A program made the position numbers and the translations under genes. Below are positions 52,809 to 60,772 of a stretch of 64,000 nucleotides of DNA, in pieces. Under the pieces are notes generated by a model, which saw only the letters and a program-made list of their open reading frames with translations, was not told the DNA's origin and made no database searches. The stretch is from Prevotella sp. (GTDB lineage Bacteria; Bacteroidota; Bacteroidia; Bacteroidales; Bacteroidaceae), in contig JAFUVB010000043.1 of the NCBI GenBank assembly GCA_017471245.1, positions 1 through 64,000 on the forward strand, in the 5' to 3' direction. Every line of letters starts with the position of its first letter. Position 1 is the first letter of the stretch.

Positions 52809-54362
52809 ATGACAAACGGACTTCTATTATGGGTTGACGATGAAATAGAACTGCTCAAGGCGCACATCCTGTTCCTTGAGAAGAAAGGATATGAGGTGAT
52901 CACCGTGAGCAACGGCACCGATGCCATCGACCAGTGCCGGCAGAAGACCTTCGACCTGGTGCTGCTCGACGAAATGATGCCTGGCCTGAGCGGACTGGAA
53001 ACACTCCAGTATGTGAAGGAGATACAGCCCGCCACACCCGTGGTGATGGTCACCAAGAGCGAGGAGGAGAACATCATGGACCAGGCCATCGGCTCCAAGA
53101 TTGCCGACTACCTCATCAAGCCCGTCAATCCCAGCCAGATATTGCTCACGCTCAAGAAAAACATCCACCGCCGCGAGATAGAGACAGTGGTGACTCAGAG
53201 CGGCTATCAGCAGAACTTCATGCAGATATCCATGCAGATTGACAACTGCACCACGTGGAAAGACTGGATGGACGTTTACCGACTGCTCGTGAAATGGGAA
53301 CTGGAACTGAGCAGCACCGACAGCAACATGGTGGAAATGCTCCGCATGCAGAAGGAAGAAGCCAACAACGGATTTGCCAAATTCGTGAAGGCAAACTATC
53401 TCGAATGGATGGAACAGCCGGGAAACGAGGCACCCGTCCTCTCGCCCGACATCTTCAAGACCCACGTTTTCCCGCGCCTCAACAACGGCGAAAAGGTGTT
53501 TCTCATCGTTATCGACAACTTCCGATTCGACCAGTGGCGCATGCTTGCACAGGAAATCGGCGACATGTTCGACATCGACGAGCAGCTCTACATGAGTATC
53601 CTGCCCACCGCCACACAATACGCACGCAACGCCATCTTCAGCGGACTGATGCCCAACAAGATTGCAGAGATGTTTCCGGAGCTATGGGTCGACGAAGACG
53701 AGGAAGAAGGCAAGAACCTCAACGAAGGGCCGCTCATCCAGACACAACTGGAGCGATACCGCCGCAAAAACACCTTCTCCTATCATAAGATAAACGACTC
53801 TCAGGGCGGAGAACGGTTCATGCAGCAACTGCGCAACCTGGAACAGAACGACCTCAACGTGCTCGTGGTTAACTTCATCGACATGCTCAGCCACGCACGA
53901 ACCGAGTCGAAGATGGTGCGCGAACTGGCAAACAGCGAGAGTGCCTACCGCTCCATCACCCTCAGCTGGTTCCGCCATTCCGTGCTTTCCGACCTCTTCC
54001 GCTATCTGTCGCAAGGCGAATTCACCGTGATAGTGACCACTGACCACGGCAGTATACGCGCCGACAAGCCTGTGAAAATCATCGGCGACCGCAACACCAA
54101 TACCAACCTGCGCTACAAGCTGGGCAAGAACCTGAACTACAACCCCAAGGAAGTGTTCGTCATCAAGAATCCGCAGAAAGCCCATCTGCCAGCACCCAAC
54201 CTCTCCACAAGCTATGTGTTTGCCACGGGCAACGCGTTCTTCGCCTACCCCAACAACTACAATTACTACGTGAGCTACTACAAAGACACCTTCCAGCACG
54301 GAGGCATCTCCATGGAAGAGATGCTCGTGCCGCTCATAACGCTCAAACCCAGGAAAAGATAA
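52809..54362 (+). CDS. porX: PorX: response regulator with PglZ domain (T9SS regulation)
   Basis: A 517-residue two-domain protein. Residues 1-120 are a receiver domain: LLLWVDDEIELLKAHILFLE (acidic pocket), phosphoacceptor Asp54 in DLVLLDEMMPGLSG, VVMVTKSEEE and YLIKPVNP (conserved Lys). After a helical linker, residues about 200-515 are a PglZ/alkaline-phosphatase-like domain (LIVIDNFRFDQWRMLAQEIG, SILPTATQYARNAIFSGLMP, VNFIDMLSHARTESKMVREL, FTVIVTTDHGSIRADKPVKI), with the Asp/His/Thr metal site. In other Bacteroidetes PorX pairs with PorY, regulates T9SS genes and hydrolyses cyclic oligonucleotides. It lies 44 nt after porW. PorY is not in the window. Confidence 0.93.
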   Translation: MTNGLLLWVDDEIELLKAHILFLEKKGYEVITVSNGTDAIDQCRQKTFDLVLLDEMMPGLSGLETLQYVKEIQPATPVVMVTKSEEENIMDQAIGSKIADYLIKPVNPSQILLTLKKNIHRREIETVVTQSGYQQNFMQISMQIDNCTTWKDWMDVYRLLVKWELELSSTDSNMVEMLRMQKEEANNGFAKFVKANYLEWMEQPGNEAPVLSPDIFKTHVFPRLNNGEKVFLIVIDNFRFDQWRMLAQEIGDMFDIDEQLYMSILPTATQYARNAIFSGLMPNKIAEMFPELWVDEDEEEGKNLNEGPLIQTQLERYRRKNTFSYHKINDSQGGERFMQQLRNLEQNDLNVLVVNFIDMLSHARTESKMVRELANSESAYRSITLSWFRHSVLSDLFRYLSQGEFTVIVTTDHGSIRADKPVKIIGDRNTNTNLRYKLGKNLNYNPKEVFVIKNPQKAHLPAPNLSTSYVFATGNAFFAYPNNYNYYVSYYKDTFQHGGISMEEMLVPLITLKPRKR

Positions 54363-54374
54363 CAACCAGCAACA

Positions 54375-54845
54375 ATGGAAATCAGAATCAACGACATCAA
54401 CAGCATAAACGAGGCAGCGCGCCAGTTTCTCAACTATTTTCAAGAAAAGGCGCTCGCCCCAAGCACCACCCTCCCCCATGTGTTCGCCTTCTATGGCGGC
54501 ATGGGCGCAGGAAAAACTACATTCATCAAAGCCATCTGCGAGCAATTGGGAGTGGAAGACGTGATCACCTCCCCCACCTTTGCCATCGTCAACGAATATA
54601 CCGCAACCGACTCTTCGCCTTTCACTCTTGGCTCTTCACTGATTTATCACTTCGACTTCTACCGCATCAAGAAACTGGAAGAAGTCTACGACATGGGCTA
54701 CGAGGATTATTTCTTCAGCAACGCCCTCTGTTTCATCGAGTGGCCTGAGCTTATCGAGGATTTACTGCCCGAAGATGCCGTCAGGGTAAGGATAGAAGAG
54801 GATGCTGAAGGCGGTCGCACGGTGTCTGTAGACACACAACTATGA
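54375..54845 (+). CDS. tsaE: tRNA threonylcarbamoyladenosine biosynthesis ATPase TsaE
   Basis: A 156-residue P-loop ATPase of the TsaBDE complex that makes t6A37 in ANN-decoding tRNAs. The Walker A is VFAFYGGMGAGKTTFIKAI near residue 40, followed by DVITSPTFAIVNEY (switch) and the family motif YHFDFYRIKKLEEVYDMGYE near 92, then CFIEWPELIEDLLPED. Residues 79-90 (TDSSPFTLGSSL) are an insertion encoded by five 7-nt words (54609-54643) placed between two conserved strands, probably a surface loop. The gene lies 12 nt after porX. Confidence 0.93.
   Translation: MEIRINDINSINEAARQFLNYFQEKALAPSTTLPHVFAFYGGMGAGKTTFIKAICEQLGVEDVITSPTFAIVNEYTATDSSPFTLGSSLIYHFDFYRIKKLEEVYDMGYEDYFFSNALCFIEWPELIEDLLPEDAVRVRIEEDAEGGRTVSVDTQL
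54609..54643 (+). repeat. heptamer array inside tsaE
   Basis: GACTCTT, CGCCTTT, CACTCTT, GGCTCTT, CACTGAT in succession; on the minus strand they read as GAGTGAA-like words. TGA codons are therefore antisense to tsaE and the frame stays open. Confidence 0.65.
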
Positions 54846-54923
54846 GCACCGCTCCCTTAGCAAAGAACAGAATTAATGTGTAGATGCGCATAAAACACTG
54901 TATACCAATTGGTTAACAAATCC

Positions 54924-55288
54924 CCTGCGTTACCTGCTGCGTTACCCGCTGCGTTACCTGCTGTGCATTTCATTGACCGTTGAACATTTACCATTGAACA
55001 TTGAGTATTGAACATTGAACATTGAGTAGTGAACATTGAACATTGAACATTGAGTATTGAACATTGAGTATTGAACATTGAGTATTGAACATGAGTACAG
55101 GATGTTGGTTAGCTTTAATGGTCAATGATTAATGGTCAATGGTTAACGGTCAATGTTCAATGGCTAACGGTCAATGGTCAACGGTCAATGGTCAACGGTC
55201 AACGGTCAATGGTTAACGGTCAATCGTCAATGGTCAATGGTCAATGAAATACGCAGCAGGTAACGCAGCGGGTAACGCAGCAGGTAAC
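54924..55288. repeat. second palindromic island: 12-bp flanks with heptamer arms
   Basis: Left border: three 12-bp repeats of type CTGCGTTACCTG/CCG (54924-54963), then ATTTCATTGACC. Left arm: GAACATT/GAGTATT heptamers to about 55092. Right arm: GGTCAAT/GGTCAACG heptamers from about 55119. Right border: the mirrored CAGGTAACGCAG repeats (55249-55288). Border and first arm words match as an inverted repeat with few mismatches. The island lies between the convergent tsaE and fecR genes. 54846-54923 and 55289-55396 show nothing else. Confidence 0.88.
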
Positions 55289-55396
55289 AGAAAGAAATTG
55301 ATAAGATACTGATATATAGTCATTTACGTACATCGACACATAAACTTTGTTTTTGGAGTAGTAAAGAGGGATGAAGCAAGAAGCAAGCTATTAGTA

Positions 55397-55506
55397 AAAA
55401 CCTTCGTTTTTAACTGTCAAAACATACGCTTTTGGAGGTTAAAACCTATGCTTTTGGAGGCTATAATCTATGCTTTTCCACCCCAAGACCTATGGTTTTT
55501 CGCTTA
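55397..55506 (+). repeat. 22-bp array (AAAA-N7-TTTT-N7), five units
   Basis: Cores start at 55397, 55419, 55441, 55463 and 55485, exact 22-bp period: AAAACCTTCGTTTTT, AAAACATACGCTTTT, AAAACCTATGCTTTT, ATAATCTATGCTTTT, AAGACCTATGGTTTT. Spacers: AACTGTC, GGAGGTT, GGAGGCT, CCACCCC, TCGCTTA. A heptamer array follows 4 nt later. Confidence 0.85.
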
Positions 55507-55510
55507 AAAT

Positions 55511-55566
55511 GCTCAACGTTCAATGCTCAATGGTCAATCGTCAATGGTCAATCGTCAACGGTCGTC
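55511..55566 (+). repeat. heptamer array overlapping the fecR stop codon
   Basis: Eight words: GCTCAAC, GTTCAAT, GCTCAAT, GGTCAAT, CGTCAAT, GGTCAAT, CGTCAAC, GGTCGTC. On the minus strand they supply TGA repeatedly; one of them (55548-55550) is the stop codon of the anti-sigma gene. Confidence 0.8.
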
Positions 55567-56657
55567 ACCAATATCGTGTTGCCCTGCAGTTCGGCATTCA
55601 CCTTCTGCATGCGGTTTATCATTTCAAGCACATAGTGGATGTCCTTGTTTCGGGGGATGATGAAACGCATGTGATATTTCAGCAACTGCGGTTCGTGGCA
55701 TTCTACGCCCACATTATAGCAACGCCCCATCACTTTGAGAATATCCGACAGTTCGGTGTTGTCGAAATAGAAATAGCCATCGCGCCACGAAACAAACGGC
55801 TCCGTGTCAACAGCATTCACGCTGATCATACCTGTGCGATGCAAACTGATCTGCTGTCCCGGCTGAATCTTCACAGGCTGCTGCTGATCGCGCATCTGAA
55901 CACTCACGCTTCCCTTCACCAGTGTTACCTTTTCTGATAGATCAGAATAGGATGTCACGTTGAATTCTGTTCCGTAAACCGTGGTCTGCGATCTGGAGGT
56001 GCTCACGATAAACGGGCATGCCGCATTCTTGGTCACCACGAAATAGGCTTCGCCCTTGAGCTTCACCTCACGCTTAGCCTTTCCATAGCCGCTGCTGTAT
56101 GCCAGCTCACTGCCGGGATGCAGAAACACCTGCGAACTGTCGGGCAGCACCAGTTCCAATGATTGTCCGTAGGGAACATTCACCACATATTTCTCATCCT
56201 CGCCAACGGTTTCAACCACCACTTTCCTGTCTGCCTGATTGGCAGAAGTGGTCATGTTCATGGCCATCTCCTTGCCTTTCGCGTTGCTGATGCTGATTTG
56301 CTGTCGGCTGTATTCCTGTGCCAGCTTATTGTCTTCTGCATTTTTGCGCGGCATGAGCAACACGATTGCGCCGATGAACACTGCTGCCGCCGCAAGGATA
56401 TACTTGAACCGCGCACTCAGGACAGATGCCCGCACACTATGCTCAGGCTTGCAGAGAGGATGCTCCTTGTGGAATTGCTCCAGCGCCTGCTCCGCATCCA
56501 CCGTTCCCTGCTCTTGTGCCAACAGGCGAGAAGCCATGAAGATGTCCTCGCAGCCCTCAAGGAGTTCTGCGTCGGATTCCAGCCTCTGCAGCTGCTCATC
56601 GGTGAGCATTGCCCCAGGTTCCATGATATCCAGCATCTCGTCTGTCAGTTCTTTCAT
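55548..56657 (-). CDS. FecR family anti-sigma factor
   Basis: A 369-residue single-pass protein. The N-terminal cytoplasmic part (MKELTDEMLDIMEPGAMLTD) would bind the sigma factor. A helix lies near residue 90-105 (YILAAAAVFIGAIVLLMP). The periplasmic part has the FecR domain (VNVPYGQSLELVLPDSSQVF, LHPGSELAYSSGYGKAKREV, VKLKGEAYFVVTKNAACPFI) and a C-terminal DUF4974-type domain (FDNTELSDILKVMGRCYNVG). It passes the signal from the STN domain of the SusC-like receptor. Its last residues and stop lie inside a heptamer array, so the natural C-terminus may have been replaced. It follows the sigma gene after 81 nt. Confidence 0.93.
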   Translation of the reverse strand: MKELTDEMLDIMEPGAMLTDEQLQRLESDAELLEGCEDIFMASRLLAQEQGTVDAEQALEQFHKEHPLCKPEHSVRASVLSARFKYILAAAAVFIGAIVLLMPRKNAEDNKLAQEYSRQQISISNAKGKEMAMNMTTSANQADRKVVVETVGEDEKYVVNVPYGQSLELVLPDSSQVFLHPGSELAYSSGYGKAKREVKLKGEAYFVVTKNAACPFIVSTSRSQTTVYGTEFNVTSYSDLSEKVTLVKGSVSVQMRDQQQPVKIQPGQQISLHRTGMISVNAVDTEPFVSWRDGYFYFDNTELSDILKVMGRCYNVGVECHEPQLLKYHMRFIIPRNKDIHYVLEMINRMQKVNAELQGNTILVTTVDD

Positions 56658-56738
56658 CTCTGTTTTATTTTTTATTTAAACGTATGTGTTTTTTAAAAAG
56701 GTATTGTTTTAACTATTTTTTATCATTAGCACCCTCCT

Positions 56739-57245
56739 CTACCAATCATCCTTTGCTTTTTGCCTTTTCTCTTTAATGAATTTCAAGGCGCGCATCACGT
56801 GCTTCTTCACGGTTTCGGTGCTGATGCCCATCGTTTCAGCCACTTCTGCATATTTTTTCTGCTCAACGTAGCAGGCTGTGAATATCTCGCGGGTGGGCGA
56901 TTTCAGGGAATCAAGCACCTGCTTCACCTTCTGCTCGCGCTCCTCAGCCTCAATCATGTCGTTGTCACGCACATAGATGCTGGTCACTTTCTGGTAGAGC
57001 GCGGCATATTGCTGGCGCGTGCTGATTCTGCGCAGCAAGTCGATGCACTTGTTGCGCACATCTTTATATAGATAATACCTCACCGTTTTCCTCTGTAGAG
57101 AAGCAAAGTTCACCCATACATCTTCGAATGCATCACTCACCACGTCGCGGCTGTCTTCCTCGTTGTGGAGAAACTGCATGGCGAAGAAGTATAGTTCCTG
57201 ATAATATTGCCGGAATAGCTCGTCAAACTCTTTCTTCTCTTCCAT
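56739..57245 (-). CDS. ECF-type RNA polymerase sigma factor (FecI-like)
   Basis: A 168-residue extracytoplasmic-function sigma factor. Region 2 is FDELFRQYYQELYFFAMQFL, SRDVVSDAFEDVWVNFASLQ; region 4 is LKSPTREIFTACYVEQKKYA with the helix-turn-helix EVAETMGISTETVKKHVMRA. It would direct polymerase to the SusC operon, whose upstream DNA lacks the usual TAnnTTTG box. The gene has a housekeeping TATCTTTG box at 57315 and a leader of tandem 24-bp repeats. Its partner FecR-like anti-sigma gene follows. Confidence 0.94.
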   Translation of the reverse strand: MEEKKEFDELFRQYYQELYFFAMQFLHNEEDSRDVVSDAFEDVWVNFASLQRKTVRYYLYKDVRNKCIDLLRRISTRQQYAALYQKVTSIYVRDNDMIEAEEREQKVKQVLDSLKSPTREIFTACYVEQKKYAEVAETMGISTETVKKHVMRALKFIKEKRQKAKDDW

Positions 57246-57247
57246 TC

Positions 57248-57322
57248 TCTCTTACAAAACTGCATGCTATGATCATACACCGGCTTCGTGCAATGATCGT
57301 GCACTAACTGCGTGCAAAGATA
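57248..57322 (-). promoter_or_regulatory. sigma-gene promoter and tandem-repeat leader
   Basis: Minus-strand TATCTTTG at 57315-57322 is followed by about 2.5 units of a 24-bp repeat (words ATGATCATACACCGG and ATGATCGTGCACTAA) up to the ATG. The layout, -7 box then tandem repeats then ATG, mirrors that of the alcohol dehydrogenase gene. 57323-57450 has no TAnnTTTG box facing susC. Confidence 0.55.
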
Positions 57323-57450
57323 ATGCAATTAGAATACAAATCAAAAAAAATTAAAACATTTTTCCATCAAATCATACCCTAAAGATGGTTTCATCCGTTT
57401 TATTTTATATTTAATCGATAAATCCGACTTATTAACCTAAACAGTTTTTT

Positions 57451-60400
57451 ATGAGAAAAAAAGAGAGGTTATTGTTGTTGGTTTTGCTTTTGTGCGGCTC
57501 CTTGATTACGGCAAGCGCACAGAAAAGCAACAACATCACCATGAAATTTAGTAATGAAGCTCTTTCTTCGGCATTGCAACGTCTGGAAAAAGCTTCGGGT
57601 TACAAAATCATGTTCACCTACGAGGACATTCAGCAATACCGCGTGGATGGACAAGTGACTAACGTTTCCTTCGAAGGAGCCATGCAGTATCTGCTCAACG
57701 GAAAGCCGCTCGACTACAAGATCAACGGCAATCTGGTGAACATCACCTTGCAGAGAGCTTCGCGCCAGGGCGGAAACCGCGAAATCAGCGGTATCATCAG
57801 GGATGAAAGAGGAGAACCGCTGCCCGGCGCCACCATCACGAATGTGAAAGAGAAGGGCGGCCGCGAGACTTTCATCGCCATCACCGACCTGAACGGTCAC
57901 TTCAAGCTCACTCTGGGCAGCGATGTGCGTCAGGTGGAAGTGTCCTACGTGGGCTTTATTCCAAGAGTGGTAACGCTCACCGGCAAGGACAGCTACGACA
58001 TTCAGCTGCAGCCAGAGGCAAATGCCATCGACGAAGTGGTGGTAACGGGTGCATTTGAGCGCAAGGCGAACACCTATACGGGTGCCGTCACCACGGTGAA
58101 AGGTGAAGAGCTGCAGAAGGTGGGAAATGCCAACATCCTGCAGTCGCTGAAGAATATCGACCCATCGTTCCTGCAAATTGAGAATCTGAGTGCTGGTAGC
58201 AACCCCAATGCAACACCCGATTTCCAGATGCGCGGTTCCTCTTCCATCTCTCAGGTGCAGGGCGAATATGCCTCAAATGCCAATCAGCCGCTGTTCATCC
58301 TCGACGGATTCGAGACCACACTGACAAAGATTCTCGACTTGGATATGAATCAGGTGGAGAGCGTCACCACCCTGAAAGATGCCACCGCCAAGGCCATCTA
58401 CGGTTCAAAGGCTGCCAATGGCGTGATCGTGATCGAAACGATACGTCCGGAAAGCGGCAGGATGCGTGTCACCTATACGGGAAGCATGAGTCTTGAGGTG
58501 CCTGATCTCACCAGCTACAACCTGACCAATGCCGAAGAGAAACTCCAGACAGAGCGCCTGGCAGGTCTGTTCACAAGCGAGAATGCCGAGACGCAGATAG
58601 CATTGAACCAAACCTACACCAACAAATTGCGTGAGATTCTGGCTGGCGTGAATACCGACTGGCTGGCTCAGCCCGTGCGCAATGGCTTCGGTCACAAGCA
58701 CAGCCTCTACCTTGAAGGTGGCGACAAAGCCATGCAGTATGGCGTTAACCTTTCCTACAACAGGATAGGCGGAGCCATGAAGGGTTCCGACCGTAACACA
58801 TTGTCGGGTGGCATCACGCTTTCTTATCGCATCAAGAACTTCCAGTTCCGCGACAAGCTGTCGATTGATTATAACGACAGCCACAATTCGCCTTACGGAA
58901 CTTTCAGCAACTATGCCAGGCTGAATCCCTACAGTCGGCTTTACGACAGCACTGGCAACTACGTTCAGGGCTACGATTACGAGAATGTCTATCGGCTCAC
59001 CATTTACAATCCGCTATTCAATACCACGCTGAACACCATTGACAAGACTGGATATACAACCATACAAAATGACTTCTATCTTGAGTGGTTCATCACGGAG
59101 CAGTGGAAACTGACAGGTCGCTTCGGCATCGTGAACACACACAACACCGTGGAACAGTTCAAACCTGCCAATCATAGTGATTTCGCTTCCGTTACAGATG
59201 TGTTCCGCAAGGGATCTTACTATCAGGCAAATGGCATGCGCACGGATATTTCTGCCGACTTGGGCATGCAATGGTCTAAGATGTGGGCCAAGAACCTGCT
59301 CTTCATCAACGGACAGTTGAACATCTCCGACACCAAGTTCAACACTACCGGACTTACGGCAGAAGGATTCCCCAACGACTTCATGGATGACATCAAATTT
59401 GGTGTTGCCTACGCCAAAGAAAGCAAACCAACAGGCAGCGAGGGCATCACCCGCAACTGTGGAGGGCTGCTCTCTTTGAACTATTCTTATGATGAGCGCT
59501 ATCTGTTTGATGCCAACTACCGTCTGATGGGTAGCTCGGAGGCAGGCAACAAGAACCGCTGGGGTTCGTTCTGGTCGGTAGGTGCCGGTTGGAACATCCA
59601 CAATGAGCCGTTCCTGAAGGACAGCAAGGTGGTGAACCGCCTGAAGCTGCGCGCTTCCTACGGATATACCGGCAGCCAGGGATTCTCCAGTTATGATGCC
59701 ATGCCCACTTTCGTCTATTATGGAAGTCGCTCTTTCGATGGTGCCATTGGCTCGTATATTCAGCGACTGGCTAATGAAACCCTGAAGTGGCAAGAGAAAT
59801 ACGATACCAACTTCGGTGTCGACTTCACGTTGTTCAATCGCCTGTCTGGTCGTGTTGACTATTATATCGCCACCACCAAGGGTATGGTTACCAACGTCAC
59901 CGTTCCCTACAGCACAGGTTTTACCACCTATGTCGCCAACCTCGGTGAAACAGAAAACAAGGGTATTGAGGCTTATCTCAATTATAAGATATATGATGCA
60001 GGCCGCAACTATGTGAACATCTTCGCCAGTGCTGCCCACAACAAGAACACGCTGAAGAAAATCTCTAATTCGCTGCGTGCATGGAATGACTCACAAGATG
60101 CCGTTGCCTTGGCAAACAAAACCACAGCTCCGCAGGTGAAATACTTCGAGGGCTGCTCCATGAATGCCATATGGGCAATGAAATCTTTAGGCATTGATCC
60201 GCAAAACGGTAAGGAGATCTATGTGAAGCGCGACGGAAGCGTGACCTACGAGTATGATATGAACGACCAGGTGGTATGCGGTGATACACAGCCAAAATGG
60301 AACGGACTCTTCGGTATCAACGGCGAGATCAACGGCTGGGGATGGAACATCTCGATGAACTACCGTTGGGGAGGGCAGCTTTATAACTCCACATTGGTCA

Positions 60401-60744
60401 ACAAGGTGGAAAACGCCAATATCCGATACAATGTGGACAAGCGCGTGATGACCGACCGCTGGCAGACTCCGGGCGACATGGCTCTTTACAAGGCAATCAC
60501 CGATCTGAGCATCACCTATCCCACATCTCGTTTCGTGCAGGACTACAACCTGTTTACCCTCTCTTCACTTTCTATCTATTACGACTTCCGCAATTGCAAG
60601 TTTGTGAAGAACTCTTTCCTTGAGCGAATGAAGATTACCGCCTATACCAACGACCTGTTCGTCATTTCAAGTATAAAGACAGAGCGCGGTACCGACTATC
60701 CGTACGCCCGCACATTCTCACTCTCAGCACAGGTTACGTTCTAA
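57451..60744 (+). CDS. SusC/RagA family TonB-linked outer membrane protein with STN domain
   Basis: A 1097-residue outer membrane importer. Order: signal peptide (LLLVLLLCGSLITASAQ); STN domain about 25-105 (ITMKFSNEALSSALQRLEKA), the arm that signals to FecR; CarboxypepD_reg-like domain about 110-190 (ISGIIRDERGEPLPGATITN); TonB box NAIDEVVVTGAFE; plug (LFILDGFETTLTKILDLDMN, LKDATAKAIYGSKAANGVIV); and a large barrel ending ARTFSLSAQVTF. With the SusD-like lid it imports a complex nutrient. The STN domain and adjacent FecI/FecR genes indicate ligand-induced expression. The substrate is unknown; no glycoside hydrolase lies nearby, so peptides are as likely as glycans. Confidence 0.95.
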   Translation: MRKKERLLLLVLLLCGSLITASAQKSNNITMKFSNEALSSALQRLEKASGYKIMFTYEDIQQYRVDGQVTNVSFEGAMQYLLNGKPLDYKINGNLVNITLQRASRQGGNREISGIIRDERGEPLPGATITNVKEKGGRETFIAITDLNGHFKLTLGSDVRQVEVSYVGFIPRVVTLTGKDSYDIQLQPEANAIDEVVVTGAFERKANTYTGAVTTVKGEELQKVGNANILQSLKNIDPSFLQIENLSAGSNPNATPDFQMRGSSSISQVQGEYASNANQPLFILDGFETTLTKILDLDMNQVESVTTLKDATAKAIYGSKAANGVIVIETIRPESGRMRVTYTGSMSLEVPDLTSYNLTNAEEKLQTERLAGLFTSENAETQIALNQTYTNKLREILAGVNTDWLAQPVRNGFGHKHSLYLEGGDKAMQYGVNLSYNRIGGAMKGSDRNTLSGGITLSYRIKNFQFRDKLSIDYNDSHNSPYGTFSNYARLNPYSRLYDSTGNYVQGYDYENVYRLTIYNPLFNTTLNTIDKTGYTTIQNDFYLEWFITEQWKLTGRFGIVNTHNTVEQFKPANHSDFASVTDVFRKGSYYQANGMRTDISADLGMQWSKMWAKNLLFINGQLNISDTKFNTTGLTAEGFPNDFMDDIKFGVAYAKESKPTGSEGITRNCGGLLSLNYSYDERYLFDANYRLMGSSEAGNKNRWGSFWSVGAGWNIHNEPFLKDSKVVNRLKLRASYGYTGSQGFSSYDAMPTFVYYGSRSFDGAIGSYIQRLANETLKWQEKYDTNFGVDFTLFNRLSGRVDYYIATTKGMVTNVTVPYSTGFTTYVANLGETENKGIEAYLNYKIYDAGRNYVNIFASAAHNKNTLKKISNSLRAWNDSQDAVALANKTTAPQVKYFEGCSMNAIWAMKSLGIDPQNGKEIYVKRDGSVTYEYDMNDQVVCGDTQPKWNGLFGINGEINGWGWNISMNYRWGGQLYNSTLVNKVENANIRYNVDKRVMTDRWQTPGDMALYKAITDLSITYPTSRFVQDYNLFTLSSLSIYYDFRNCKFVKNSFLERMKITAYTNDLFVISSIKTERGTDYPYARTFSLSAQVTF

Positions 60745-60772
60745 TTAACAACAAAAGTAAAAGTTAAAAGTT

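Noticed and set aside
54857..55078. Open frame in the palindromic island (repetitive Met/Phe/Thr/Gln/Cys translation)
   Set aside because: It is the translation of the heptamer array on the strand without stops; low-complexity content and no start signal.
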